NCBI GenBank assembly: GCA_019510305.1
Contig: JAEKKN010000020.1
Span: forward strand, 47,511-111,510
Length of the DNA: 64,000 bases
Source of the DNA: Microbacterium sp.
GTDB lineage: Bacteria; Actinomycetota; Actinomycetes; Actinomycetales; Microbacteriaceae
Direction of reading: 5' to 3'
Below, piece after piece: positions 44,900 to 54,582 of this stretch. Numbering within the stretch: the first letter of the stretch is position 1; every line of letters begins with the position of its first letter. The notes beneath the pieces are model-generated. The model was not told the origin of the DNA, ran no database searches, and saw only the letters and a program-made list of their open reading frames with translations. Made by a program: the position numbers and the translations under genes.

Positions 44900-47182
44900 T
44901 TGGAAGGTCCTGAAATCACCGCCACCGAGGCCGTTCTCGACAACGGCCGCTTCGGCACCCGCACCATCCGCTTCGAGACCGGCCGCCTCGCGCAGCAGGC
45001 TCAGGGCGCAGTCGCCGCGTACCTCGACGGCGAGACCATGCTCCTCTCGGCCACCAGCGCAGGCAAGCACCCGCGCGAGGGCTTCGACTTCTTCCCGCTG
45101 ACGGTCGACGTCGAAGAGCGCTCCTACGCCGCGGGCAAGATCCCCGGCTCGTTCTTCCGCCGCGAGGGACGCCCGTCCACCGAGGCGATCCTGGTCTGCC
45201 GTCTGATCGACCGCCCGCTTCGTCCGTCGTTCGTCGACGGACTGCGCAACGAGGTCCAGATCGTCATCACCGTGCTGTCGATCGCACCCGGCGAGTTCTA
45301 CGACGCGCTGGCGATCAACGCGGCCTCCGCGTCGACCCAGATCTCGGGCCTGCCGTTCTCCGGCCCCGTCGCCGGTGTGCGCCTCGCGTTCATCCCCGGC
45401 CACGGCGAGCACGCCGATCAGTGGGTCGCGTTCCCGACCGCCGAGCAGGTCTCGGAGGCCGTGTTCGACCTGATCGTCGCCGGTCGCGTCGTCACGAAGG
45501 CCGATGGCTCTGAAGACGTCGCGATCATGATGGTCGAGGCCGAGGCGACCGAGGGCAGCTGGAACCTCATCAAGGCCGGCGCCACCAAGCCGAACGAGGA
45601 GATCGTCGCGCAGGGACTCGAGGCATCGAAGCCCTTCATCGCGCAGCTCGTCAAGGCTCAGGCCGAGCTCGCAGCGACCGCGTCGAAGGAGCCGGGTGTG
45701 TACCCGGTCTTCCCGGCGTACAGCCAGGAGGTCTACGACTTCGTGGCCGGCCGGTCCTACGACGAGCTGGTCGGGGTCTACCAGATCGCCGACAAGACCG
45801 AGCGCCAGACGGCCGACGACGCGATCAAGGACCGCGTCAGGGCTGAGCTGATCGAGGCCACCGAGGCGGGTTCGCTTCCGGCGGGGGCTCCGCTCGAGTT
45901 CTCCGCGGCGTACAAGTCGGTCACGAAGAAGATCGTGCGCGGACGCATCCTCACCGAGGGCGCTCGCATCGACGGTCGCGGCCTGGCGGACATCCGTCCG
46001 CTCGACGCCGAGGTGCAGGTCATCCCGCGTGTGCACGGCTCCGCGATCTTCCAGCGCGGCGAGACCCAGATCCTGGGCGTCACCACGCTGAACATGCTCA
46101 AGATGGAGCAGCAGATCGACTCGCTGTCTCCGACGACGAGCAAGCGCTACATGCACCACTACAACTTCCCGCCGTACTCGACCGGTGAGACCGGCCGCGT
46201 CGGTTCGCCGAAGCGTCGCGAGATCGGGCACGGCTTCCTCGCCGAGCGCGCACTCGTTCCGGTTCTGCCGAGCCGCGAGGAGTTCCCGTACGCGATCCGT
46301 CAGGTCTCCGAGGCGCTCAGCTCGAACGGCTCGACCTCGATGGGCTCCGTCTGCGCCTCGACCCTGTCGCTGCTGAACGCGGGTGTGCCCCTGCGCGCTC
46401 CCGTCGCCGGCATCGCGATGGGTCTCGTCTCCGACGAGGTCGACGGCGAGACGCGCTACGCGGCGCTGACCGACATCCTGGGTGCCGAGGACGCTCTCGG
46501 CGACATGGACTTCAAGGTCGCCGGCACGAGCGAGTTCGTCACGGCGATCCAGCTCGACACGAAGCTCGACGGCATCCCGTCGTCGGTGCTCGCCGGCGCG
46601 CTGACCCAGGCCCGCGAGGCTCGTCTGACGATCCTCAACGTCCTGAACTCCGCGATCGACGCGCCTGACGAGATGGCGCCCACCGCGCCGCGCGTCATCA
46701 GCGTGCAGATCCCGGTCGACAAGATCGGCGAGCTGATCGGCCCGAAGGGCAAGACGATCAACGCGATCCAGGACGAGACCGGTGCGCAGATCTCCATCGA
46801 GGAGGACGGCACCGTCTACATCGGCGCGACAGACGGCCCTTCGGCCGAGGCTGCCCGTGCCCAGGTCAACGCGATCGCCAACCCGACCAACCCCGAGGTC
46901 GGCGAGCAGTTCCTCGGAACCGTCGTGAAGATCGCCACCTTCGGCGCCTTCATCTCGCTGCTTCCTGGCAAGGACGGCCTGCTGCACGTCACCGAGGTGC
47001 GCAAGCTCGCCGGTGGCAAGCGCGTCGAGAACGTCGAGGACGTCCTGTCCGTGGGTCAGAAGATCCTCGTGAAGATCACGAAGATCGACGATCGCGGCAA
47101 GCTGTCGCTCGAGCCCGTGCTCGACGAAGCTCCGGCTGCCGAGGCTGATGCCGCTCCGGCTGAGGACGCTGCAGCCGAGTAA
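44900..47182 (+). CDS. pnp: polynucleotide phosphorylase
   Basis: A 760-aa 3'-to-5' phosphorolytic exoribonuclease and RNA-tailing enzyme. Two RNase PH-like domains are present (first ~15-225, second ~335-550 with [12 protein letters not shown] and [23 protein letters not shown]). The KH domain holds [29 protein letters not shown], and the S1 domain begins [27 protein letters not shown]. The start is TTG 44900, supported by AAGGAG at 44887-44892 and by family homology beginning at [15 protein letters not shown]. The rare start may keep translation modest, in line with autoregulation. Confidence 0.97.
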   Translation: MEGPEITATEAVLDNGRFGTRTIRFETGRLAQQAQGAVAAYLDGETMLLSATSAGKHPREGFDFFPLTVDVEERSYAAGKIPGSFFRREGRPSTEAILVCRLIDRPLRPSFVDGLRNEVQIVITVLSIAPGEFYDALAINAASASTQISGLPFSGPVAGVRLAFIPGHGEHADQWVAFPTAEQVSEAVFDLIVAGRVVTKADGSEDVAIMMVEAEATEGSWNLIKAGATKPNEEIVAQGLEASKPFIAQLVKAQAELAATASKEPGVYPVFPAYSQEVYDFVAGRSYDELVGVYQIADKTERQTADDAIKDRVRAELIEATEAGSLPAGAPLEFSAAYKSVTKKIVRGRILTEGARIDGRGLADIRPLDAEVQVIPRVHGSAIFQRGETQILGVTTLNMLKMEQQIDSLSPTTSKRYMHHYNFPPYSTGETGRVGSPKRREIGHGFLAERALVPVLPSREEFPYAIRQVSEALSSNGSTSMGSVCASTLSLLNAGVPLRAPVAGIAMGLVSDEVDGETRYAALTDILGAEDALGDMDFKVAGTSEFVTAIQLDTKLDGIPSSVLAGALTQAREARLTILNVLNSAIDAPDEMAPTAPRVISVQIPVDKIGELIGPKGKTINAIQDETGAQISIEEDGTVYIGATDGPSAEAARAQVNAIANPTNPEVGEQFLGTVVKIATFGAFISLLPGKDGLLHVTEVRKLAGGKRVENVEDVLSVGQKILVKITKIDDRGKLSLEPVLDEAPAAEADAAPAEDAAAE

Positions 47183-47194
47183 GCACCGCTGACA

Positions 47195-47237
47195 CGACAG
47201 AACCCGGGCCTCGCCGAGCGAGGTCCGGGTTCTGTCG
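47195..47237 (+). terminator. pnp terminator
   Basis: Long inverted repeat CGACAGAACCCGG ... CCGGGTTCTGTCG with an inner CCTCGC/GCGAGG stem, 12 bp after the pnp stop. Confidence 0.85.
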
Positions 47238-47393
47238 TATCCGATGTGACCAAACCGTTATGCGGTGTTTCCGCGCCGTTCCCTGGATTGGTCAGCGTGA
47301 TCGCCGTTGTCGCATACCCTCGAAGTACGCACCGGGGGGTGCATAGGCAGCAGTGACGCAAGACCGGAACGCACGGTCGATGCGGGGGTGAGA

Positions 47394-48425
47394 ATGATGC
47401 GGTTGTTCAGCGTAGGCGCAGGAGCGTCCGTCGAACGTGCACAGCACGGGGCGGCTGAGCATCCGTCTGCGCCCATCCCGATCGTGGGGGCCGGTGTCGG
47501 CGAGACCGTGAGGGTCGCGCTGGGAGAGACCGGATTCGAGACCTTCCCGCTCATGCTGGGCGCCGCCGAGTTCGGTTGGAACGTCGACCTCGAGACCAGC
47601 CACGGCATTCTCGACCGCTACATCGAGTTCGGCGGCAACGCGATCCACACGGCCGACGGATTCTCCGGCGGTCGCAGCGAGCACATCATCGGACAGTGGC
47701 TGCGCTCACGCGGACACCGGGAGCGCACGCTGCTGAGCGTGCGCATCGGCGCACATGCCGACAACCCGGGTCTCGGCTCGGTGAACCTGGTCCGCGCCGT
47801 CGAGGGCTCGCTGACCCGTCTGGGCGTCGAGCGCATCGACGTCCTGTACCTCGACGCGACACTCGACGCGACGACGAACCTCGAAGACACCCTCGCGACG
47901 GTCGAGTGGCTCGTCGAGGCGGGCAAGATCACGACGGTCGGGGCTTTCGGATTCAGTCCCGAGAGGCTCGTCGAGGCGCGCATCCTGGCGTCCGCCGGCT
48001 ACCCGCGCATCGAAGTGATCGACGCTCCCTACAACCTCATCCGACGACAGCCGTTCGAAGGCGATCTGCGCCTCGTCGCGGGGGCGCAGAACCTCGCGGT
48101 CACGCCTTCGCACGCGCTCGAGCACGGCTTCCTCTCCGGGCGCCATCGCAGCAAGGCGCTGGCCGCTCAGGGCGTGCGCGGCGAGCAACTGCGCAGCCAC
48201 TTGAACCGCCGAGGAATCAAGATCCTCCGGGCTCTCGACCAGGTCGCGACCGAGCTCTCAGTGCCGGTGGCTGCGGTGTCGATCGCCTGGCTGCTCGCTC
48301 AACGGACCATCGCGGCGCCGATCGTGAACGCCTTCGCGAGCGACCACGTCGACGAACTGATGCAGGGCGCAGGGGTGACGCTCTCGCGTGCGCATCTGGC
48401 TGATCTGACCCGAGCCGGCATCTGA
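47394..48425 (+). CDS. aldo/keto reductase-like protein lacking the catalytic tetrad
   Basis: A 343-aa protein from ATG 47394 with GGGGGTGA upstream. The (alpha/beta)8 AKR fold is clear: LGAAEFGWN, SVNLVRAVEGSLTRLGVERIDVLYL, AGKITTVGAFGFSPERL. But every tetrad position is changed. The usual Asp of DTA is His85 (IHTAD), Tyr is Phe90, Lys is Arg117 (LLSVRIG) and His is Asp154 (VLYLDAT); the D-to-Y spacing of five is kept. It is probably not a reductase but a binding or regulatory pseudoenzyme. It sits between pnp and dapB, where other actinobacteria often carry an M16 peptidase. Confidence 0.85.
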   Translation: MMRLFSVGAGASVERAQHGAAEHPSAPIPIVGAGVGETVRVALGETGFETFPLMLGAAEFGWNVDLETSHGILDRYIEFGGNAIHTADGFSGGRSEHIIGQWLRSRGHRERTLLSVRIGAHADNPGLGSVNLVRAVEGSLTRLGVERIDVLYLDATLDATTNLEDTLATVEWLVEAGKITTVGAFGFSPERLVEARILASAGYPRIEVIDAPYNLIRRQPFEGDLRLVAGAQNLAVTPSHALEHGFLSGRHRSKALAAQGVRGEQLRSHLNRRGIKILRALDQVATELSVPVAAVSIAWLLAQRTIAAPIVNAFASDHVDELMQGAGVTLSRAHLADLTRAGI

Positions 48426-48504
48426 GCGTCGTCACGCGTCTGTCACACACCTGGCTTATGGTGGAGTGGAGTCCGGCGGATGCTGGCGATGAAGCGAGCG
48501 AGTA

Positions 48505-49107
48505 GTGACGCATTACATTTATCTGGTCAGACATGGTGAACATCAAGACGCCGAGCACGGTCTCGCCGACGGACCCCTTTCACCTCGGGGGCAGCGACAG
48601 GCCGAACTGATCGCCGATCGTCTGTCGGGTCTTCCTCTCGATGCGGTCTGGCATTCTCCGCTGCTGAGGGCCAACGAGACGGCCCGCGCGATCGCGGCCC
48701 GGTTGCCGTCGGTCGACCCCGAACCCACTGCGCTGCTGTTCGATTGCGTGCCCACGGGCATGACGGAAGAGACTCCGGCGGTGTTCGAGCCGTTCTTCGG
48801 AGCGGTGACGGATGCCGAGATCGAAGCAGGTCGGGCGCAGATGGCCGATGCTGTGAACGAATTCCTCGTCCGCAAGACCGGCGACGTGCACGAAGTGCTC
48901 ATCACTCACAACTTCGTGATCTCCTGGTTCGTGCGCGAGGTGCTCGGGGCTCCCGAGTGGCGCTGGATGACCCTCAACCAGGCCCACTGCGGGCTCACGG
49001 TCATCGCGCAGAAGCAGGGTCGCCCGTGGACGCTGCTGACGCACAACGACACCGGCCACCTGCCCGTCGAGCTGCGCACCGGCATCCCCGACGGCATGCC
49101 GGTCTGA
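48505..49107 (+). CDS. histidine phosphatase family protein
   Basis: A 200-aa phosphoglycerate-mutase-like phosphatase. The phospho-accepting RHGE is at residues 9-12 (YLVRHGEHQD), followed by LSPRGQRQAELIADRL, WHSPLLRANETA, and the second catalytic His in VLITHNFVISWF. The GTG start at 48505 fits the homology. Candidate substrates range from sugar phosphates to phosphoproteins. It has no strong link to the neighbours, although it lies within the conserved pnp-dapB block. Confidence 0.9.
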   Translation: MTHYIYLVRHGEHQDAEHGLADGPLSPRGQRQAELIADRLSGLPLDAVWHSPLLRANETARAIAARLPSVDPEPTALLFDCVPTGMTEETPAVFEPFFGAVTDAEIEAGRAQMADAVNEFLVRKTGDVHEVLITHNFVISWFVREVLGAPEWRWMTLNQAHCGLTVIAQKQGRPWTLLTHNDTGHLPVELRTGIPDGMPV

Positions 49108-49152
49108 CCTGTCGCGCCGCCGGGTCTGCGCCCGTCCAAATAGACTGGTCGC

Positions 49153-49893
49153 ATGACAACGCGCGTGGCCCTCGTCGGCGGTACCGGCAAGCTCGGGCAG
49201 ATCATCCACGCGGTGATCGACGACCTCGAGGGGTTCGAGGTGAGTCGCGTGCTGACGTCGTCGAGCGATCTCTCCGAGATCGACGGCGCAGACCTCGTCG
49301 TCGACGCGTCCACACCGCAGATCAGCATCGACGTCGTGCGCGCAGCGGTCGAGCGCGGCATGAACGTGCTCGTCGCGACCTCCGGCTGGTCGGCCGAGCG
49401 CATCGCGCTGGTCCGCCCGCTCGTCGAGGCCGCCGGCACGGGCGCCGTCTTCATCCCGAACTTCTCGCTCGGCTCCGTCCTGGGCACGGCCCTGGCGGCG
49501 GCCGCTGCGCCGTTCTTCGGTTCGGCTGAGATCGTCGAGGCGCACCACGAGTCGAAGATCGACTCGCCCAGCGGCACCGCAGTGCGCACTGCGGAGCTGA
49601 TCGCCGCGGCGCGCGCCGAGCAGGGTCCGGTGAGCGCCCCGCACGCCGACCAGCGCGCGCGAGGACAGCAGGTCGGCAGCGTGCCGATACATTCCCTGCG
49701 CCGCCCCGGCGTCGTCGCCAAGCAGGAGGTCATCCTGTCGGGGCCCGGCGAATCGCTCACATTCACGCACGACACGGTCGAGCCCGCCAAGGCGTACGCC
49801 CCCGGCATCCGTCTCGCCCTGCCATTCGCTCTGCACGCGGAGGGCGTCGTCGTAGGGCTGGAGAACATGATCGACATCGGCATCCGCTCGTGA
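49153..49893 (+). CDS. dapB: 4-hydroxy-tetrahydrodipicolinate reductase
   Basis: A 246-aa NAD(P)H-dependent enzyme of the lysine/meso-diaminopimelate pathway. The N-terminal dinucleotide motif is VALVGGTGKLGQ. The catalytic region is EIVEAHHESKIDSPSGTAVRT (His-His and Lys of the family signature E-x-H-H-x3-K-x-D-x-P-S-G-T). It works one step after DapA, encoded 5 kb downstream. The stop overlaps the start of the next gene. Confidence 0.96.
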   Translation: MTTRVALVGGTGKLGQIIHAVIDDLEGFEVSRVLTSSSDLSEIDGADLVVDASTPQISIDVVRAAVERGMNVLVATSGWSAERIALVRPLVEAAGTGAVFIPNFSLGSVLGTALAAAAAPFFGSAEIVEAHHESKIDSPSGTAVRTAELIAAARAEQGPVSAPHADQRARGQQVGSVPIHSLRRPGVVAKQEVILSGPGESLTFTHDTVEPAKAYAPGIRLALPFALHAEGVVVGLENMIDIGIRS

Positions 49894-50327
49894 TGTCGCG
49901 AATCGGCGTCGCCCTGATGGGCGCTGCGCTCGTGGTCTATCTCGCGGTCGCGGTGTGGCTCGCCGTGATGTTCCTCGTCGTCGGAACCCCCGTGTCGATC
50001 GGCATGGGGGTGGCGTTGGTCGTGCTGGCGCCGCTCGGCGCCTGGGCGCTGATCAGAGAGATGCAGTTCGGCTTCGGAGCGGATCGCCTCGGCCGGGTGC
50101 TCGATTCCGAGGGCGGGATGCCCCCGGTCGAGACCGACCTCACTCCCAGCGGCCGGATCGCCCGTGCAGACGCCGATCCTCTCGTCGAGCGATACACCGC
50201 CGCTGCAGATGCCGCGCCCGAAGACTGGCGCGCCCGCTACCGGCTGGGGGTCGTGCAGGATGCGGCCGGGCGTCGCAAGGACGCCCGAGCCAGCATCCGC
50301 GAGGCGATCCGCCTCGAACGCGCCTGA
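49890..50327 (+). CDS. small membrane-anchored TPR-like protein
   Basis: A 145-aa protein beginning GTG 49890 or ATG 49893, overlapping dapB. Two membrane helices lie at ~8-32 and ~35-55, followed by a soluble part ending DAAPEDWRARYRLGVVQDAAGRRKDARASIREAIRLER, which resembles one tetratricopeptide repeat. The function is unknown. Translational coupling to dapB is conserved in appearance but not informative. Confidence 0.75.
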   Translation: MMSRIGVALMGAALVVYLAVAVWLAVMFLVVGTPVSIGMGVALVVLAPLGAWALIREMQFGFGADRLGRVLDSEGGMPPVETDLTPSGRIARADADPLVERYTAAADAAPEDWRARYRLGVVQDAAGRRKDARASIREAIRLERA

Positions 50328-50753
50328 TCAGGCGAGCGTGGCCTCGAGGGTGATCTCGATGCCCGCGAGTGCCTGAGAGACCGGGCATCCGGTCTTGGCG
50401 CCTTCGGCGATCTCCTGGAACTTCTCGGGCGAGAGACCCGGGACAACCGCGTTGACGTTGAGGTGGCTGCCGGTGATGCCGGTGCCGGGCTTGAAGGTGA
50501 CGGATGCGCTCGTGTTCACGCGCTCGGGCGGGGTGCCGTTCTCGGCGAGAGCGTTCGAGAGCGCCATGCTGAAGCACGACGAGTGCGCCGCGGCGATGAG
50601 CTCTTCAGGAGTGGTCGTGGTGCTGCTGCCCTCGCTGCGGGCTTTCCAGTCGATGGGGAAGGTGCCGAGGTTCGACGACGAGAAGGCGACCGTGCCGGAT
50701 CCTTCGATGAGCGATCCGGTCCAGGTGCTGTTGGCTTCACTGGTGACGGGCAT
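50328..50753 (-). CDS. OsmC/Ohr family peroxiredoxin
   Basis: A 141-aa OsmC-type hydroperoxide reductase. Both redox cysteines are present: Cys60 in AAAHSSCFSMAL and Cys123 in TGCPVSQAL. Glu and Arg of the active site lie in the intervening segments. It detoxifies organic hydroperoxides in the cytosol, probably with lipoylated or low-molecular-weight thiol partners. It is convergent with, and directly abuts, the preceding gene. Confidence 0.92.
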   Translation of the reverse strand: MPVTSEANSTWTGSLIEGSGTVAFSSSNLGTFPIDWKARSEGSSTTTTPEELIAAAHSSCFSMALSNALAENGTPPERVNTSASVTFKPGTGITGSHLNVNAVVPGLSPEKFQEIAEGAKTGCPVSQALAGIEITLEATLA

Positions 50754-50838
50754 GATGACCTCCGGTTCTCGCGCTGCCTGGGTGGCGGCGTCGCATCGTC
50801 GCCAGCCTACCGAGCGCGCACGTCGCGGGGAACTGCGC

Positions 50839-51411
50839 TCAGGCGGATGCTGTGCGCCCGAGGACGCCCGCGCGCTGCAGCAGCAGATAGAGCTGGCACC
50901 CGAGGCAGAACGCGAAGGCCGCGTTGAGGAACGCCGCGATGAACGCGGCCGCCGTCGCGATCGGCAGCGCCCACGGGACGCCGACCAGATGCAGCACGAG
51001 CCCGATCGTCACGACGAACAGGCCGACGCCCTGCGCGAAGCGCGGCGGGCGGGGGTCCTCGAGCTCGGAGGGCGGTGCGAGACGAGGGCGGATGGCCGCG
51101 CGGAACAGAGCGCCCCACGGGGCGGTCCGCGGCGACGCGACGCTCCACAGGAACAGCAGCGCGATCACGAGGGTCAGCAGGAAGGCGGGGTCGAGGACGC
51201 GCGCGGCGAGGGAAGCGGATTGGATCGCCCAGCCCGTCGGGGTGAACGTGGCGTCGGCGAGCGGCTGGTACGCGAACCAGCCGAACGTCGTCGCGCCCTG
51301 CGCGGTCGAGATCCCGATCAATCCGAGGAACGTCGCGATGAGGAGAAGCACGGCGGTGATGGTCGCGGCGAAGCGCGGGCCGCGCGGGTCGATGCCTGCG
51401 GGTGTGGTCAT
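50839..51411 (-). CDS. DUF4395 membrane protein
   Basis: A 190-aa protein with four or five membrane helices from ATG 51411. The DUF4395 features are FAATITAVLLLIATFLGL at the start, DPRPPRFAQGVGLFVVTIGLVLHLVG, and the C-terminal AFCLGCQLYLLLQRAGV with two cysteines. DUF4395 genes are regularly paired with thioredoxin-like genes, as here, suggesting membrane thiol redox chemistry. The function is not established. Confidence 0.85.
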   Translation of the reverse strand: MTTPAGIDPRGPRFAATITAVLLLIATFLGLIGISTAQGATTFGWFAYQPLADATFTPTGWAIQSASLAARVLDPAFLLTLVIALLFLWSVASPRTAPWGALFRAAIRPRLAPPSELEDPRPPRFAQGVGLFVVTIGLVLHLVGVPWALPIATAAAFIAAFLNAAFAFCLGCQLYLLLQRAGVLGRTASA

Positions 51412-51433
51412 GGTGGGCTCCGGTGTTCGTGAC

Positions 51434-51844
51434 TCAGACGGCGGCGAGGGCTTCGGCGAGGGCGTGCCGGTGCGGCACGCCGTTGAATCGTGCGCGGACG
51501 ACACCGGCTCTGTCCACGAGGAACGTGGTCGGCGTCTGCAGAACGCGATACCGCGACGACAGGTCGGGGCGATGGGTCAGATCGACTTCGATGTGGGCGA
51601 GGCCGTCGTCAGCCGAGGCGATGGCGCCCAGCATCCGCCGCACCTGCGGGCACCGTGCGCACATCTCGGTGCTGAACTGCACGAGTGTGGCCTTCTCGCC
51701 CAGTTCTCCCGAGGCATCCGTCGCGTCGAATCGCAGATGTCCGCCGCCGCGACGCCGGCCGTCGACGAGCCGTATGACGATGCCCGCGATCACCGCGGCG
51801 ACGAGGAGCGCGGCGGCGATGAGGAGGGCGAGCACAGGCGACAT
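51434..51844 (-). CDS. membrane-anchored thioredoxin-like protein
   Basis: A 136-aa protein with an N-terminal membrane helix (~4-25), a short basic linker, and a thioredoxin-fold domain whose redox motif is CARC (Cys62, Cys65). The cis-proline appears in VLQTPTTFLVD. Its start at 51844 leaves 22 bp between its stop and the DUF4395 gene downstream. The pair probably forms an extracytoplasmic thiol-disulphide unit whose partner cysteines are in DUF4395. Confidence 0.87.
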   Translation of the reverse strand: MSPVLALLIAAALLVAAVIAGIVIRLVDGRRRGGGHLRFDATDASGELGEKATLVQFSTEMCARCPQVRRMLGAIASADDGLAHIEVDLTHRPDLSSRYRVLQTPTTFLVDRAGVVRARFNGVPHRHALAEALAAV

Positions 51845-51940
51845 GGGTAGAGAGTACGACTGCCGGGTGCGCCTGCGGGCCGATGTTTCCGAGCATGACG
51901 AACCGCCCCGCAACCGGGCCGGGAAGGTAGTCTGGCTCTC

Positions 51941-52750
51941 ATGAGCGAAGCCGTGCCGACTCCGTATGAAGACCTGCTGAGAGACGTGCTGGAGACCGGC
52001 ACGCACAAGTCGGATCGGACCGGAACCGGCACGACCAGCGTGTTCGGCCGGCAGATCCGCTTCGACCTGGCACAGGGCTTCCCTCTGATCACGACCAAGC
52101 GCGTGCATTTCAAGTCCATCGCCTACGAGCTGCTCTGGTTCCTGCGCGGCGACTCCAACGTGCGATGGCTGCAGGAGAACGGCGTCACCATCTGGGACGA
52201 ATGGGCGGATGCCGACGGCGACCTCGGCCCGGTCTACGGCGTGCAGTGGCGCTCGTGGCCCACCCCGGACGGCGAGAGCATCGACCAGCTCTCCGATGTG
52301 ATCGAGCAGATCCGCAAGACCCCCGACTCCCGGCGGCTGATCGTGTCGGCGTGGAATCCTGCAGACATCCCCGACATGGCTCTGGCTCCCTGCCACGCCC
52401 TCTTCCAGTTCTACGTCGCCGACGGGAAGCTCTCCTGCCAGCTCTACCAGCGCAGCGCCGACCTCTTCCTCGGCGTCCCGTTCAACATCGCCTCCTATGC
52501 GCTGCTGACTCTCATGGTCGCGCAGCAGGTGGGGCTCGAGCCGGGCGACTTCGTCTGGACCGGCGGGGACTGCCACATCTACGACAATCACCTCGAGCAG
52601 GTGCGCGAGCAGCTCTCACGCGAGGCCTACCCGTATCCGACGCTGCGTTTCGCACGCACGCCCGAGTCGATCCTCGACTACCGCTACGAGGACTTCATCG
52701 TCGAGGACTATCAGCATCACGCGCCGATCCGAGCGGCGGTGGCCGTATGA
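51941..52750 (+). CDS. thyA: thymidylate synthase
   Basis: A 269-aa folate-dependent enzyme converting dUMP to dTMP. The nucleophile Cys151 is in [14 protein letters not shown], with Arg in [11 protein letters not shown] and [21 protein letters not shown] also diagnostic. The gene overlaps folA by four bases, so the dihydrofolate it releases is recycled by the coupled reductase. Confidence 0.97.
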   Translation: MSEAVPTPYEDLLRDVLETGTHKSDRTGTGTTSVFGRQIRFDLAQGFPLITTKRVHFKSIAYELLWFLRGDSNVRWLQENGVTIWDEWADADGDLGPVYGVQWRSWPTPDGESIDQLSDVIEQIRKTPDSRRLIVSAWNPADIPDMALAPCHALFQFYVADGKLSCQLYQRSADLFLGVPFNIASYALLTLMVAQQVGLEPGDFVWTGGDCHIYDNHLEQVREQLSREAYPYPTLRFARTPESILDYRYEDFIVEDYQHHAPIRAAVAV

Positions 52751-53223
52751 CCTGGGTGGGGCTGATCTGGGCCGAGGCGCACGGCGGCGTCATCGGGGCC
52801 GAGGGCGGGATGCCGTGGCATGTGCCCGAGGATCTGGCTCACTTCAAGGAGGTCACCCTCGGTGCTCCTGTCGTGATGGGCCGCAAGACCTGGGATTCCC
52901 TTCCCGAGCGGTTCCGCCCGTTGGTCGGCCGCGAGAACATCGTGATCACCCGCCAGCAGGACTGGTCGGCGCAGGGCGCTCGACGTGCGGCCACGATCGC
53001 GGAGGCCGTCCGCGGCCAGGAACGCGTGTGGATCATCGGCGGCGCCGAGATCTTCCGTCAGGTCGTGGCTGAGGCCGATCGCCTCGAAGTCACCGAACTC
53101 GACGTCGATGTCGATGGCGATGCCTACGCTCCGTCGAAGGCGGGCTGGAGGCTCGTCGACGAGGGGGAGTGGCAGACCTCTCGCAGCGGCATCCGCTACC
53201 GCTTCCTCGGATACGAGCGCTGA
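52747..53223 (+). CDS. folA: dihydrofolate reductase
   Basis: A 158-aa enzyme. Visible are [34 protein letters not shown] (active-site Trp-Pro and Asp/Glu region), [12 protein letters not shown] and [10 protein letters not shown]. It regenerates tetrahydrofolate after thymidylate synthesis, and the ATGA overlap with thyA couples the two. Confidence 0.95.
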   Translation: MTWVGLIWAEAHGGVIGAEGGMPWHVPEDLAHFKEVTLGAPVVMGRKTWDSLPERFRPLVGRENIVITRQQDWSAQGARRAATIAEAVRGQERVWIIGGAEIFRQVVAEADRLEVTELDVDVDGDAYAPSKAGWRLVDEGEWQTSRSGIRYRFLGYER

Positions 53224-53224
53224 C

Positions 53225-53986
53225 ATGCCCACCGCACTGATCACGGGTGCCAGTGCCGGCCTGGGCGCCGAGTTCGCGCGTCAGCTGGCCCGTCGCCGCG
53301 CCGATCTGATCCTCGTCGCCCGCTCGATCGGGCCGCTCGAGGAGCTGGCTGCCGAGGTGCGGAGCGCTCATGGCGTCGCGGTCGAGATCATCACGGCCGA
53401 TCTCGCGGTGCCGGAGGACGTCGAGCGCATCGCCGCGCGCCTGCGCGACGCGAGCGACCCGGTGGACCTTCTCGTCAACAACGCGGGCTTCGGCCTTCCC
53501 CTGCAGTTCTCCGACAACGACATCGACGACGAGGTGCGTCATCTGCGTGTGCACGTCGAGGCATCGATGCGGCTCATGCACGCCGCGCTGCAGACCATGC
53601 GCGGGCGCGGCGGGCGGATCATCAACGTGGCCTCGGTCGCGGGCTTCATCTCACGCTCGACATACTCGGCGTGCAAGAGCTGGCTGATCGGCTTCAGCCG
53701 ATGGGCGAACGCCGAGTACGCCAGAGACGGCGTGACCGTGACCGCGCTCTGCCCCGGTTTCGTGCACACGACCTTCCACGAGCGCATGGGCCTCGAGAAG
53801 GGGCAGGAAGGCGTGCCGAGCATCCTGTGGCTGCAGGCCCCCGACGTCGTGCGAACGGGGCTGCGCGACGCAGCACTCGGCAAGGCCGTCTCGATCCCGT
53901 CGCTGCGGTACAAGGCCGTCGTGGCTCTGACCGGCATCCTGCCGCGGTCGCTCACCGCGGGCGTGGCGCGTCGCGGCCGGGTCTGA
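53225..53986 (+). CDS. short-chain dehydrogenase/reductase
   Basis: A 253-aa classical SDR: TGASAGLGAEFARQL (NADP motif), LVNNAGFG, catalytic Ser in IINVASVAGFIS, and Tyr-x3-Lys in YSACKSWL. It resembles mycobacterial Rv-type oxidoreductases of unknown substrate. It starts one base after the folA stop. The C-terminus has a hydrophobic tail (YKAVVALTGILPRSLTAGV). Confidence 0.9.
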   Translation: MPTALITGASAGLGAEFARQLARRRADLILVARSIGPLEELAAEVRSAHGVAVEIITADLAVPEDVERIAARLRDASDPVDLLVNNAGFGLPLQFSDNDIDDEVRHLRVHVEASMRLMHAALQTMRGRGGRIINVASVAGFISRSTYSACKSWLIGFSRWANAEYARDGVTVTALCPGFVHTTFHERMGLEKGQEGVPSILWLQAPDVVRTGLRDAALGKAVSIPSLRYKAVVALTGILPRSLTAGVARRGRV

Positions 53987-53998
53987 GCGGGCGTCGAC

Positions 53999-54541
53999 TC
54001 AGCGGAACCGCCCGATCCGGATGCCGGCATAGGCGATCGCGGCGACCGTCTCGCCGTCGGTGATGCGGCCGTCGGCGATCATCTCCAGCACATCGCCGAA
54101 CGGTACCCAGGCGACCGCATCTATGCCCTCCTCAGCCTGAGAATGCGCGGCATCCGCTGCATCATGCTGGAGACCGCGAGCGAGGAAGACGTGCTCGGGC
54201 GCGTGCGCGATGCCGTTGAGGGCGTTCATCGTGCCGATCCGCGTCCATTCCGCGGCCCTGAACCCCGTCTCCTCGAGGAGCTCCCGCTGGGCCGCGACCA
54301 ATGGGTCCTCGCCGTCGCTCCCGCCGGCGGGCACTTCGATCGACGTCCCCGTGGTGTAGCGGTCGAGGGTCACGAGGCAGACCCGGTCGTCCGCGTCGAT
54401 CGCGACGACGAAGACGGCGGGATGCCGCATCGTGACCACGCCGTAGATGCCCTCGCCCGCGGGACCGGTGACACGGTCCTCGCGCACGGAGATCCACGCG
54501 TTCTCATAGACCGACGTGGAGTCGTGCGTCTGCCAGCTCAT
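53999..54541 (-). CDS. NUDIX hydrolase
   Basis: A 180-aa pyrophosphohydrolase. The Nudix box reads GGSDGEDPLVAAQRELLEETGF, in line with G-x5-E-x7-REUXEEXGU. The upstream part (VCLVTLDRYTTGTSIEVPAG) is typical of the ADP-sugar-type Nudix group. The substrate is probably ADP-ribose or a related nucleotide sugar, not proved. It is convergent with the SDR gene. Confidence 0.9.
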   Translation of the reverse strand: MSWQTHDSTSVYENAWISVREDRVTGPAGEGIYGVVTMRHPAVFVVAIDADDRVCLVTLDRYTTGTSIEVPAGGSDGEDPLVAAQRELLEETGFRAAEWTRIGTMNALNGIAHAPEHVFLARGLQHDAADAAHSQAEEGIDAVAWVPFGDVLEMIADGRITDGETVAAIAYAGIRIGRFR

Positions 54542-54582
54542 GGCTCCGAGCCTATGCGCAGCTGCTGCGTAGGATCGACGTC

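Noticed and set aside
44706-45101. Small ORF running from the pnp leader into pnp
   Set aside because: It is out of frame with pnp, has no ribosome binding site and no family features; the leader is better explained as regulatory RNA.
47247-47294. TGACCAA...TTGGTCA inverted repeat before the AKR-like gene
   Set aside because: Seven-base arms 34 bp apart can arise by chance, and no second copy or regulator is visible.
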